From: Druceiella hillmani
Taxonomy: Eukaryota; Arthropoda; Insecta; Lepidoptera; Hepialidae
DNA length: 64,000 nucleotides
NCBI GenBank assembly: GCA_039881145.1
Contig: JAYKKI010000076.1
Location: forward strand, 9,293,001 to 9,357,000
Reading direction: 5' to 3'
Part shown: positions 34,060-46,329 of the stretch, piece by piece
Position numbering within the stretch: position 1 is the stretch's first letter
Layout: every line of letters begins with the position of its first letter
The notes under the pieces: generated by a model
Databases searched by the model: none
What the model was told of the DNA's origin: nothing
The model's input: only the letters and a program-made list of their open reading frames with translations
Translations under genes and position numbers: made by a program

Positions 34060-36360
34060 ATAAAAATTGTTCAACGCGTCTTAGAGTTGATTATAAAAAT
34101 ACACGCGCACTGAATTGAGAATCTCTTTTTTTGAAGTTGGTTAATCAGTAACATAATAAATAGTGCTAAAGATTTAACACATTTAATTCTCCCGTTGCAT
34201 CTTAATTAACAGGTTAGAATTATACTGTATTTAAATAAAATTTTATTGAAATTATATAATATATTGCCCATGCAAAATATTACAAAATATTTGTAATATT
34301 TTGCAAATTTGAAAATTACATTAGTAATTTATAAATTCGAGCCTTTAAGTATATTTATCATTCTGTTAAGTACCTAGAAAATTGGTGACAGGAAATTCAA
34401 ACATCTCATAAATCAATTAATTAAATGGAAAATAGTTAATCCTTCGTTTCAAATAAAACTTATTGCTTGTCGTTAATGAGAACGTTTTAAGTATTTCCAC
34501 AGTTTCCTGGAGCTTTCATATTTTTGAAAAGTGTAACTATTAAAAAATTGTTACAAATTAAATTTTGTTTCCCTTAATATTAAAAACAGCTATTACATTT
34601 TTTTACGTTTAAGAGGCAATTATTTTCTTCATATCCCTTTAATGTCTAAATATAATTTTTTTCTGAAACGGAATAAATTATGCACACTTAATACTATTTT
34701 CGTAATTGAATCTTTGCTAAAAGAGTGATCGGAAATTGTTTGTTTTTAAAAAAAGTGAATTGAGTAGAAAGTTTCTGAGATATGCACACATAAAATAGTC
34801 CAGAATACGCCTTAGGCATGTAATTATTACGTGAAATATCAAAGTTCTGTTTACAAATATTTCTGTTACCAATTCATATATTTGACAGTTTTTTGGAACC
34901 TCAAATTATAAAAAGGTCGACCAATTTTCATGAAATTATTCATCATTTTTTCACATCAAAAAATAATTTTTAAGTTTGGCTTAAGTTCCTCTAAACGCAT
35001 TGGTAATATATTGTCCAAATATATTTAATAATATTACATAAATAAATAAGCATGCTACTGAAAATTAAATATTTCCTCATATGGTGTATATTTCCTCGTT
35101 GGTTTCGTGACATTACTCCGATCTTATATTTTATACTTTATGAATTGTATGGTACGAAAATTGTTCTGGACTATGTTGGCCAATGGCGACAGGCTTCTGA
35201 AAAACTTAGATTGACTTTACAGAAATAATTGTTATTTTTCACTCCAATTATATTATCGTTATATAAAGTTTAAGATTAACATGACACAAGCAGTAAGTGT
35301 TTTTTTTTTGTCTTTGTTATTTTTTCATACAATATTGTTACGATATTTCCTCGAAGTCTATTGAAAATTATAATACTAATCTCACAACTTTCTCGTGTTT
35401 CAATTTACCAGTAATACGTTATTTTATTTAAATAATTATCCTGAAGATTAACAATTCCCTATATAATTTTAAGCAGTTTTATTTTTGAAATTAATTTCCA
35501 TCACATATCATATTTCATGATCATTGTCAATAATTTCAATAAAATTGTTACTTAGTATCATGGTTTAAAATAATATACACAAAATATTAAGAATAACGAT
35601 CGTGGAAAGCATCTGGTTACTTACCACGAGGATATTGGACAATACTTGGCTTTATTTAATTTCAATGACGTTCAATTGTACTAAATGACGCGGACGTTCA
35701 ATTATAATAAATAAGTCAAAATTTATATGCAATATAATTTTGTTTGCGTATCTGTTTTCGCGTTTTGGGTTCGACACTTTTATCAGTACTGTAGAAACTA
35801 GGCAATACTAAGTCAGTTCTATTCTCGCTGCCATGACATTAATAATGGCGGCTTAGGTTTCGTTTTACACCATAAAAAGTTACCGTTTAATTTTTCCAAA
35901 TGGTTCCTTTTGAAGTCCACTGATGTATCCTGATACTGAAATCTTTTAAAATCTTTCAATGTAATAATGTGAGGTTACTTTTTGTCAAAACGAAAAGTTT
36001 CTGAATTTGTGTGAGAAATTATTACTGATTGAGAAGTAGTTCTAACATAGAGTTTAATACAGAAAAATAATAATGCCCTGTAATACAAAAATTACATACA
36101 AAACTTTAATAATATAATGTCCAGAAGTTTATTAATGTCCATTGCCACAACCGATAAAGACATTGAACTTAACATTCAAAATACCTCAGATGTTGACATG
36201 GTTTTTTCTAAATAACCGAGAGACTATTGATGAGGTGGTAAATCGTTATAAAATTAATCCTGGAACCGATTACGAAATCATCCATAGTAGACTTGGTGGC
36301 CACTAGTTTTTTCTTTCTCTCTTGATTGTCAATTTAACGAAGAAAAAGTAGGAAAGAGGC
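34060..36360. other. AT-rich stretch with one small hairpin
   Basis: Apart from the 13-bp inverted repeat at 34,272-34,304, I see no gene, RNA or transposon signature. Confidence 0.4.
34272..34304. repeat. Perfect 13-bp inverted duplication
   Basis: Arms gcaaaatattaca and tgtaatattttgc with a 7-nt spacer. AT-rich, so chance or slippage is possible. Confidence 0.75.
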
Positions 36361-36365
36361 AAATC

Positions 36366-36436
36366 TATGGCTTGTTGCTCGGGCAAAATATATCTTTCTG
36401 CCAAAATATGTTTTTACTCGAGCAGCAAACCATAGA
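36366..36436. other. Imperfect hairpin of pre-microRNA size
   Basis: The left arm (36,366-36,393, ctatggcttgttgctcgggc, then aaaatata) pairs with the right arm (36,408-36,436, tatgtttttactcgagcagc, then aaaccatag). In the first 24 pairs there are two G:U wobbles and two C/A mismatches, with a loop of roughly 14 nt. The surviving pairing despite changes is compatible with selection for RNA structure, but an old inverted duplication would look the same. The mature-length arms do not match a microRNA I know. Confidence 0.35.
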
Positions 36437-37039
36437 AGGGCTTGTGGTACATGTATGTTAGTATGCGCATGCGGAATATAAAATACTATATATATATGTA
36501 TATCTCAATTTATTTATCACTTTCATCATTTCACTTGCGTATGATAGTCCTGTGGAGAAAATGATAATAGGTATGGCCAATATATGTGATCTTTTTTCAT
36601 AGTTTTACAGCATATTTATCATGAATACTATCGATAAGTGACATTAAAATAATTATCAGACACAACCTACGATGGCGAAATTTTATACGCAAAATCTAAA
36701 ATCTGAAACAAGAAATAATCAAATTGTATAAATAGTTTTATCGGCGTTATCGGACACGTTCCTAATTATGACGGCCATCATTGCTTAATTTAATAAAAAA
36801 CATAAGGAGTTTATAAAAAAAGCTGTCAAAAACATTGAACTGTGGGTATATCCCTAACCATCATGGACACTATAGGGCTTATTTCTTTAAAATCACTGTT
36901 GGGAGTAATTTCTCAACAAAATTATGATCAACACTAATTAACGTAAAAGAAGCTAAAATAAAATCTGTTGTTAATCAATAGTTTATTTTTTCTATTACGA
37001 CCACAATATTTAAAAAAGTTCCCAACTGCGGTAATTAGA

Positions 37040-37365
37040 CGTAAATGCAGCGACGTAGCGATGCGCCGCTTCAAATAACGTTCTTTTAACTGACACTCAA
37101 GAATAAAAAGCCGGGCGACCGAAAGTCGAATACCTGAAGGTTCCTGTACGTTATGCCGGCGGCACAGCCACCGGGTATGCTGTCGTCCATGCTGGCGGTG
37201 TGCCCGGCGGATTGGAAGTCCGGCGGACGTGTCGCACAAACGAGCCGCCAGTGTACGCCGGCGGGTAACGCGCGGCGCAAATGGCAGTTCGCTTCCTACA
37301 TTTCTGCAGCAGTATTTTGCGATTTTCTTGTTCTGTCCGCGATAATGCTTAAATTTTCGGTGAGT
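37040..37365. other. CpG-rich island with candidate exon ends on both strands
   Basis: This patch is far richer in G, C and CpG than the surroundings and is not part of a transposon I recognise. On the minus strand an ATG with a good context (A at -3, G at +4; 37,190-37,188) opens 19 codons ending at a possible donor CAG|GTATTC (37,134/37,133). On the plus strand an open frame from 37,153 runs to a canonical donor CG|GTGAGTAT (37,359/37,360). A promoter with a first coding exon is the most economical explanation. Which strand is used, and what the protein is, cannot be seen. A GC-rich transposon fragment is the alternative. Confidence 0.35.
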
Positions 37366-37379
37366 ATTTAGAAAATAAA

Positions 37380-39200
37380 ATGGAATTAATCGCTACATCA
37401 ATCTGGCCAAAAATGGCGTTTATTCTCAAATATCTTTCTAGTCTCTATGGGATATTTTACTGCTTCTACGTTTGGAAACTCTTAAATAATGTTTAATTTA
37501 TGTTATTTGATGGAAATATAATTATAATTAAAGCTTAATTCTATTTAATATTGAAGTTATTGTTTTTTTTATGTATATTAATTTAATGTTGTATTACCTT
37601 AATATTTTATTTATGGAATACAAATTTGCCATTACCGTTGTTCTGAAATAAAATAGTTCATCAACACATTTCAAATAACTGAAGGTTTAAAATTCTGAGC
37701 CATATCAACATGTTGTCCAGGTGGTTTCTCGTCATTGCCAAAATCTAGTATATCAATTTTTTTTCAAACCATTGCAATAAGTTTTACTTTCTCTGGTTCT
37801 AAATTTACTTCTGAATGAAGAAAACTAAATTTTTTTTTAATATTACAAAATTATTTTTTAAATATCCATCCTCTATAAAAATTATAATTATTATTTTTCC
37901 GAAGATCCTTGCTTATGTTGTTGGGGGAATGATTTCATTATATTATACAAAATTGGATCATCGCCGAGGAAAAAAATGTCAGATTGTTGTTACTACCTGG
38001 TAAAAGACTTGATATAGATATATCAATGGATTAATTACATGAATTATCAGAAAGAGGGATAATTTTAAAACATCGCTATACAAAATTCCACCCTGATCAA
38101 CTTAACAGATAAAAAATTATAATTTTCTCAGAACGCCTGTCACAACCGAAATAATGCTTCGCGGCTTTTTGCATCATGTGCCGACGCAGCGGCCCAATAA
38201 TGCGGCCGACATACCAGCCCGGCAAAACCAGGCGTCTGTGCTACCAGCATAGAGTGGAGAAATTATGATGTAATAAATAAGGATGCCATAAAATTAGTAA
38301 TACATACATAAAATTAATCTATCTCTGCCATAAAATTAGTAATATATACATAAAATTATCCTTGAACTTCAGGATATGTGAATATCGTTGACGACTGTTG
38401 AAATCGTCATGTCCCTACTTGGTAGTTGTATTTTTAAAAAGATATTGTTTCTGATTTAATAAATTTACGATCTTGTTTTTTGATTTGTATAGTTTTGTTC
38501 CAATATTTATTACTCAATAATATCTTCACATGCACCGTGTGTGCTTCAAATTTTTAAAATGTTGGATAAAATTTAAATCATCATCACGTTTAAAAAATAT
38601 TATTTTTTTAAATCTCAACAAAATTTCGGGTAAAAATATTTATTTGTACCATTATTTTTTACAAGGCCTTTGCTAAATTATATTAACACCGAGGAGTTTG
38701 TTTGCCATCCACACCTCGATCCACTGGTCGTGCCCGGAAATATGTAGAAGTCGGTGATTGCCATTTCGAATTTTTATTCTAATCCTACCAAATATTATAG
38801 GTATCAATTTCTATCCAAAGTAATATAGTATATAATATGATGATGTGAAATATATTGTTTATGAAAAGGAATCAATGGTAATTGTAAGTAGGAAGTTCAA
38901 CATAATATCGTAGAAATGACTGACACCATTCCCTAATAATTTCATATTTATGCTTATTTACAAATTAATATTAATTAGTGTGCAATTTGTTTTACGTTGC
39001 GACGTGCGACTAAAATTTTTTAAGAATGATAATAACAAGTAAGAAATAAAGTTTTGTTGCACACATACCATTTTATGTTATAACACCTTCTTATGTCCTA
39101 ATCGCTCGCTCCACTATCTAACGTACTTAGTTATTTAAAAAAAATATTATGGCCAAATGCTAAATGAAACAAATTCAAATTTTCGTTGTTTTCAGAGTAG
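37380..39200. other. AT-rich stretch with GC-richer patches and a direct repeat
   Basis: GC-richer patches at 38,145-38,262 and 38,695-38,770 have no product I recognise. The direct repeat at 38,284-38,360 is listed separately. No other structure seen. Confidence 0.38.
38284..38360. repeat. 43-bp-offset direct repeat
   Basis: gccataaaattagtaata, then .atacataaaatta, occurs at 38,284 and again at 38,327 with one substitution. Confidence 0.88.
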
Positions 39201-39241
39201 ATTTTCCTTTAGAAAACTATGAAAGTTTTCTGAAGGAAAAT
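39201..39241. repeat. 18-bp inverted duplication with one mismatch
   Basis: Left arm attttcctttagaaaact (39,201-39,218), loop atgaa, right arm agttttctgaaggaaaat (39,224-39,241). Confidence 0.85.
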
Positions 39242-39825
39242 TGGCTCAGTATACTGTCAGTAACTATATTTTCTTTATATAGTTTTTACTGTCTGTAAAC
39301 TTTGTATTCTATTGGATGTAAACTTGACAGTTGAATATGTTAATGAACTTTTTACACTAATATTTTCATCACGTGAAATATTTAATAAATAAAATGGAAA
39401 AAAAACTATTTTAGTGTGCCATAAGGTTTTTTGTCGTATAAGACATGGTAAATATTTTAAGATTTTAAACAATAATCCTTCATATGGATAAATGTATTTT
39501 GATTTACAACTTTAGTAAGCAAATCAACATTTTCTTACATTTATATGTAAATAATGTTATGTGGGAAGAAATGAAAATAAATTTTGTGCTAATTTCTTGG
39601 CACCAATTTCGAGTAAATAGCTGATATTCCATATGATTAATGATTCTACATGCATGAAGAAATAGTACCAGAATGCAATCGGAAATATGGAAACGAGACG
39701 CACACAAAATACAAAAATTGCCTGTTCTTATTGAATATTACCATTGTTTGAAAATACAGTGATAGGAAAATTAGTGACTTAAAAATACAGACCAATTTGT
39801 GAAATAATTTTTTTGTACTATATTC

Positions 39826-39970
<145 letters not shown>

Positions 39971-40022
39971 ATATTTAAATAAAATATTTTATTACAATGT
40001 ACAAAGTAGCACAAAAATAGTT

Positions 40023-40165
40023 ACAAGCCATTTTCAATCCATATTGAATCGCTGATCGATTATACCGCGCGTGTTGGAACGGTTGGGAAATTTTATTGTT
40101 TTATTAGAAGCTGGCAAATTTTCTCTAAAAAATCGGCGGTTATTTTTATCGTGATTTGTAAACAA
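40023..40165. repeat. Dispersed repeat C, copy 2
   Basis: Shares attataccgcgcgt, ttattttattagaagct and tctctaaaaaatcggcg with 27,641-27,775. Placed directly after a (TA)n tract. Confidence 0.65.
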
Positions 40166-40169
40166 GATT

Positions 40170-41350
40170 GTTAAATTAATTAATTTTGCTTTATTTTTAG
40201 TGTTCAGTTTTCGATTAATATTTTAATTAAAATAAAGTCGGTTACTGTGGACCTACCTATCAAGTCTTAATAATATTTAAATAAACACGTGGATTGTAAT
40301 GAATTTCTCAGTGTACACTAAACTAATAACATTTTTAATAAATTAAACAACTTATGAACATAATTTAACCAAAATACACTTTAAATAACGAAAAAAATAT
40401 CCTATTATTTAAACACTTTCGCCGGTAGGCATATTTCATTCTAATACTCTGCTCTTATTATCTATTAGGGTTAATATCTCTACAAACCATGTTTTCTGTG
40501 ATTATGACTGAACATATTCTTTGTTATTTATGGGAAACTGATCAATATCAGTTCAACCTTTTTGATATATCTCTGAGCTTAGGTAAAAAGCAATGGATAG
40601 ATAAAAGGTTCCCAAAAAATAACTATCACGATTAAGTATAGTATAAATTAAAAGGTGCATTAATTTATCTAGACTCCCTGTAAATTGTTGAAAACTTTAT
40701 AAACACAAAAAAGAATGCTGCTTTGAAGGGAAAATTTGCAGAAACATGGAATTTAAAGTTTACATGAAGTCTCATGGTTTTCGAAATATTCGGATTCTTT
40801 AATTTTTCAAAAATAAGCAACCTTTATTTTATCACATATTTCATATAAAACTAAAGATTTTTTCTCATTATATTTCTAAACTGTTGTAATAACCAGTTTT
40901 TATAAAAATGTTTAATTAACCCTGACTTTTTCTTTTAATTCATAAATTGGAAGTCCTGCGCTTCACTTAATTTTCTTCGCCAAGTTTCAGCTCTTGTGAT
41001 ATAAAAATATCAAAAATGTTTAATGGTCAATCCTTTAGTAGAAATTTCCAAATGTTACTTTTTACGATTTAAATTTTTAATTAAATATTTTTAATGTTTC
41101 TATTTTCATTCAAACAACGATACGAAAGTTTGGGAGAAGATCTGTGGATATAGATACGATCATAAAATTTATGCATTTTTGAGTGTACAGTATTTTGCAT
41201 ATACAAAAATATATCTGTGATTGCACATTCCCTTTTGATCGTATTTGTATTTGTGTTGCAACGAAAAACGCGCAAAGGGGTTGTTCTGTGTACTTTAAGA
41301 TAATAATGAATGCACTAATTGTAAATATTACGAGCAAAATTATTTTCAAA
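40170..41350. other. AT-rich stretch, nothing firm
   Basis: No gene seen. Around 40,950-41,000 (gaagtcctgcgcttcactta, ccaagtttcagctcttgtg) there is a weak resemblance to 30,918-30,955 next to a dispersed repeat B copy. Confidence 0.38.
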
Positions 41351-41354
41351 CAAG

Positions 41355-41423
41355 GTTTTTTTGAAGATGGTTTATATACGAGTAGTGCTTCACTACTTGT
41401 GCACAAACCATCTTCAAAAAAAC
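41355..41423. repeat. Perfect 19-bp inverted repeat enclosing a second hairpin
   Basis: Outer arms gtttttttgaagatggttt (41,355-41,373) and its exact complement (41,405-41,423) flank 31 bases. These contain an inner inverted repeat (acgagtagtg...cactacttgt), so the whole can fold as one long near-continuous stem. Confidence 0.88.
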
Positions 41424-41429
41424 GTGTGG

Positions 41430-42055
41430 CGAGGATAAAAATTGTTTCTTAAAGAAGATACTCAAAAATGGGTTTAATTAAAACCCTTACCCAAAAAAAT
41501 AGAAATACAAAAATAAAAAAATAGGAAACCTACTTCAAACAATAAAACGGAGAAAGCTAAATGATGGGACAATAAAAATTCTAAGTTTATAAAAATTACC
41601 TTATTATAGAAATGTTTGTTTTACATTATTTATGTTCCAACGGGTTTAATAACTAAAAATTCTAAGCTTAAAAAAAAGGTAATTTTGTATGCAAACCTAT
41701 TAGCTTAGAAAGGTTTAAATCTGTGCTTCGAAATTTAAAAAAAAAATGCACCGTGCTATAAGGGATAGTAAAACGAAAATGAAACCGGTGTACAATATAA
41801 GCGACTTTAAAAGCGTTTATTAAGCAACATCCTAAATGCACCTTGCAGTAAAATTGTCCTTCGAAGCGTTGAAAAAATGTTATAATACTTACAAAATGCA
41901 AACAAAATGATGACGACCTCACTGATAGAACTATGGAAAAAACGTATTTAAAAAAGATACAAATTCGTGCCAGACATAACGTATTAAAACTTTTTCAAGT
42001 TTCTTCTACATGCTGGAATATTTCGCTCGGTATGGTACAAAGATTTTTGTGTATT
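41430..42055. other. AT-rich stretch upstream of the PLE fragment
   Basis: Part of 41,900-42,055 may be the decayed upstream part of the PLE protein, but no motif is clear. Nothing else recognised. Confidence 0.35.
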
Positions 42056-42059
42056 GAAG

Positions 42060-42580
42060 ATTCATAGTCACTTTATCTCACCACAAATGAAATTGAACTA
42101 CTTGATTTTGGACCAAAATTATTTCTTATTCGATAAAAAAAATTTCAACAAGTCAATGGCCTTGCAATAGGCTCCCCCCTCAGTCCCCTGTTAGCCGAGT
42201 TATTTATGAACAATCTAGAAACCAGCCTCTTAAACAGTAAATTAGCGACCAATATATTATACTATTATAGATACGTTGATGACATCCTTATCTACTGGAA
42301 AGGTACACAGCGACAATTAGACCAGTTTGTTAACTTTGCCAACTCCATATCAAATATCCATGCCATATCAAATTCACTTTAGAAGTAGAATCCGATAATA
42401 AACTAAACTTTTTAGATATAACAATAGAACGCAAAAATAATAAACATAAATTTAGTATATTTAGAAGAGACACATTTACTACTCCATAATTAATGGTCAT
42501 TCTCAATACCCTTGGTCCCATAACTTAGCAGTCTTTCATTCCATGATTCACAGAGCTTTAACAAAGATGCTATTTAAATA
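42060..42580 (+). pseudogene. Penelope-like element reverse transcriptase, fragment
   Basis: The fragment covers RT motifs around the active site. One frame reads NGLAIGSPLSPLLAELFMNN (motif B-like), then YYYRYVDDILIYW (motif C, both Asp residues intact), then KLNFLDITIERKNN. After another frame change, INGHSQYPWSHNLAVFHSMIHR follows. The GLAIGSPLSP and YVDDI forms together with the His-containing HSQYPWSHNLAVFHSMIHR block are typical of Penelope-like RTs, which are related to telomerase, and not of LINE or LTR RTs. Frameshifts lie near 42,360 (just after SNIH) and near 42,485. The N-terminus and the GIY-YIG endonuclease are missing. The fragment runs via a duplicated ttaacaaagatgctat (near 42,560-42,604) into the hammerhead-bearing 3' region, which ties the whole family to PLEs. 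Confidence 0.88.
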
Positions 42581-42600
42581 TGCTATTTTAACAAAGATGC

Positions 42601-42755
42601 TATCTTTGCTAATAGCTCACCTGAAGATGTTGTAATACAATGAAACCTAGGTCGTATTAAAGAACTTACAGAAAGTAGAAAAATACTACATCACGTAGTT
42701 TTATTTAATTGTGAATAATTAATTTCTACAAAATTAACGCCAAATGTATTTAATA
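42601..42755 (+). mobile_element. PLE 3' region with hammerhead motif, copy C
   Basis: This is the only copy that still sits next to RT sequence. It carries the hammerhead-like core and ends in the common terminus (aaattaacgccaaatgtatt, then taatat). It defines which strand and which end of the PLE the other, RT-less units come from. Confidence 0.82.
42616..42656 (+). ncRNA. Hammerhead ribozyme-like motif (copy C)
   Basis: CTGAAGA at 42,621-42,627, stem II GTTG-TAATA-CAAT (one G:U closing pair), GAAAC, stem III ACC/GGT and cleavage-site GGTC ending at 42,653. Stem I is damaged (TCAC against GTAT). Core intact, activity doubtful. Confidence 0.55.
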
Positions 42756-43835
42756 TGTGATAGTGTTTATTCAAATAGTGATAGAAAATTTTTCATAGGC
42801 ACGTATTGCAATTTTATACGTTTTTTATTGGAATTGTTTGACCTTAATCCAAATCGTGCAAATCGTTTTATGAATTCCTTAACAAACGCTATGTAAAAAT
42901 TAGCCACATGCAGATATACAGTACCCATCTCAGCGACTGCAAGGGGAGAAAAAGTTAATAGGTGTAAATCAAAGTTTCAAGTTTTTAGGTGAAATAAACG
43001 GCAACTCCTATCCATTCGCACAAACATCTGCATATTACACAAATTTTTCCAATTTGCGAGAAATTATTATGATTCATATAAGAAATTTAATTTTTCCAGT
43101 TAGTGTCATCATTAAACCTACTAACCACCAGGAACACCCTAACACCCTAGGAGTAATTACTTATGAATCTTAACGAATGAAACCAACTACGATGGTTGTA
43201 CTTTTATCATCGAGAAGTACTGTAACAACTTCTGGGCTTTATATCCAGGCAGTGGTGAAATTTAACATTATCCCAGCATTAATCCGCCTTAATGAATTAA
43301 CTCAATCTTTATAATAGTACTATTAACTGATAATGATTATCATATGGAAATCGATTTTTCATTACTAATCCGATGAAAGTCTATTACAGCACCCTAAGAT
43401 TCATTGTTCATCAGTTACAAAAAAAGGACGAGCAGTAGTCACAAAGCTAGGGTTTAGATTAAACTCTTTCTAAAATTTAGATTAAACTCTTTATAAATAT
43501 GTATTTTTCAAAACACATATATATTGCCTATTATATTTCATGAGGTCAAAAAATATGAAAACCACAATCGTCGCTGGTGTTTTCTTGGAACGTTTGAAAT
43601 CCCTATTTTTTCGTTAAAAATTCTTATTTTTTCTTAGTTTTGAATTGCAACTCAATTCACGAGAAAAAGAGGGGGAATATTTATGCACTTGTTTTAATAA
43701 ACTTAAATTATGATAAAATTTGGAGGCTCTTCTAAATAGCCCTTTGATATGGTACCCCATTTTACATATGGAATTTGAAAAAATATATTAAGTAATTAAT
43801 TTGCCAAAATATTATTCCAATGAGAATATTTTTGA
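42756..43835. other. AT-rich stretch, nothing recognised
   Basis: A short direct duplication (tttagattaaactctt) lies at 43,452-43,492. No coding signature or RNA gene found. Confidence 0.4.
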
Positions 43836-43839
43836 AAGG

Positions 43840-43950
43840 TATCTATCGAGATATGTGCGAATTAATATGTTTTAATACTATGCCAAATTTCCAATTTCAA
43901 CCTCAAACGGTTTCTGCGAAAAAACGGCTCTTACAAACAGACGAACAGAC
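43840..43950 (-). repeat. Dispersed repeat B, partial inverted copy
   Basis: Reads in reverse: cgagatatgtgcgaattaat, gttttaatactatgccaaat, aacggtttctgcgaaaaa and cagacgaacagac, the complement of the family blocks. The open frame 43,820-44,050 is a chance reading of it. Confidence 0.68.
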
Positions 43951-43954
43951 ATGT

Positions 43955-45305
<1,351 letters not shown>

Positions 45306-45468
45306 TTCACTGCTGGCCAAGCGCAACAGGTCATTCTCATAGCTACAAATATACTGTTAACATTATCATGTCGATAACGCGAACCTATAAGATTGTCCCA
45401 TGTAAAATTAAGTTTCTTAATACATTACTCAGTAACTCGTAACAAAATGAGTTGAATATAAAAAAGCA

Positions 45469-45745
45469 AAATATGTCACTGCACCAAACTCATAATTTAA
45501 AATATGTCACTGCACCAAACTCGTAATTTAAAATATGTCACTGCACCAAACTCATAATTTAAAATATGTCACTGCACCAAACTCATAATTTAAAATATGT
45601 CACTGCACCAAACTCATAATTTAAAATATGTCACTGCACCAAACTCATAATTTAAAATATGTCACTGCACCAAACTCATAATTTAAAATATGTCACTGCA
45701 CCAAACTCATAATTTAAAATATGTCACTGCACCAAACTCACAACG
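45469..45745. repeat. 31-bp minisatellite, nine copies
   Basis: aaaatatgtcactgcaccaa, then actcataattt, repeats with exact 31-base spacing (anchor atgtcactg at 45,473, 45,504 and so on to 45,721). Only one internal base change is seen (cgta for cata in copy 2) before the last copy decays. Its near identity implies a very recent expansion. There are no unique spacers, so it is not a CRISPR array. Confidence 0.96.
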
Positions 45746-46125
45746 TTTAACTTAAAATGACGTGATTACCGAAAATATTAAACTACATTAAATATTTTTC
45801 CAAGTGTTTCGAATTTCCAATCCGGAGCGAAAGTTTCAAATGTGTATTAAAAATTGAGCGTATTTTTATAATACATTACAAACATTTACAATATTCCACC
45901 ATTTGAATATAACTTCGGTAAAATGGGCTGTATTTACACAATGTGGAAATTTTTGCATATTTCTAAAAAGTGCCAAAATCTCAGTAAACAAGTTGCTAGA
46001 TCTCTTGACTAAACAAACTATTACGGATACGTTTTAGAATATAAACTAAAACTTAAATATTTAAAATTAAACTTTATATTGATGTTTGGGTGTTACTGGT
46101 AACTTTGACTGTAAATGAAAATAAG
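45746..46125. other. AT-rich stretch, nothing recognised
   Basis: No gene, RNA gene or repeat found between the minisatellite and the next PLE-derived unit. Confidence 0.4.
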
Positions 46126-46130
46126 ACATT

Positions 46131-46290
46131 GAATATTGAATATATTTGGCGTTAATTTTGTAGAAATGCATTATTCACAATTAAATGAAACTACGTGATA
46201 TAGTATTATTTCTACTTTCTTTAATTTCTTTACCACGACCTAGGTTTCGTTGTATTACAACATCTTCAGGTGGGATATTAGCAAAGAATT
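46131..46290 (-). mobile_element. PLE-derived hammerhead segment, copy D
   Basis: A single minus-oriented segment from the common terminus (ttgaatattgaatatatttg, then gcgttaattttgtag) to the hammerhead and central tattagcaaagaa. The opposite arm seen in copies A, F and H is absent, replaced by unrelated sequence after about 46,290. It is the best preserved copy in the window. Confidence 0.82.
46233..46273 (-). ncRNA. Hammerhead ribozyme motif, all core bases and stems intact
   Basis: Read on the minus strand: stem I CCAC (46,273-46,270), core CUGAAGA (46,269-46,263, the CUGANGA consensus), one extra U, stem II GUUG-UAAUA-CAAC (46,261-46,249), core GAA (46,248-46,246), stem III ACC-UA-GGU (46,245-46,238), C17 (46,237), stem I GUGG (46,236-46,233). 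Predicted cleavage is between 46,237 and 46,236. The architecture is minimal type I with a very short stem III, as known for hammerheads in Penelope-like elements and retrozymes. The palindrome CCTAGG would let two molecules form a stronger dimeric stem III. The extra U after A9 is unusual; an extra nucleotide at this place is known in a viroid hammerhead. A chance match to all these pairings at once is unlikely, and other copies preserve the core. Confidence 0.72.
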
Positions 46291-46329
46291 CTTCGTTAAT
46301 ATCAAGATATTACTGTTCTGTTCTTTGCA

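Noticed and set aside
33781..34118. A tRNA- or SINE-like element before the CTAG terminus
   Set aside because: I looked for A and B box promoter motifs and a cloverleaf and saw none; the hairpin plus CTAG end fits a Helitron better.
45469..45745. Regular 31-bp repeats that look like a CRISPR array
   Set aside because: Units are directly contiguous with no unique spacers, and the genome is eukaryotic.
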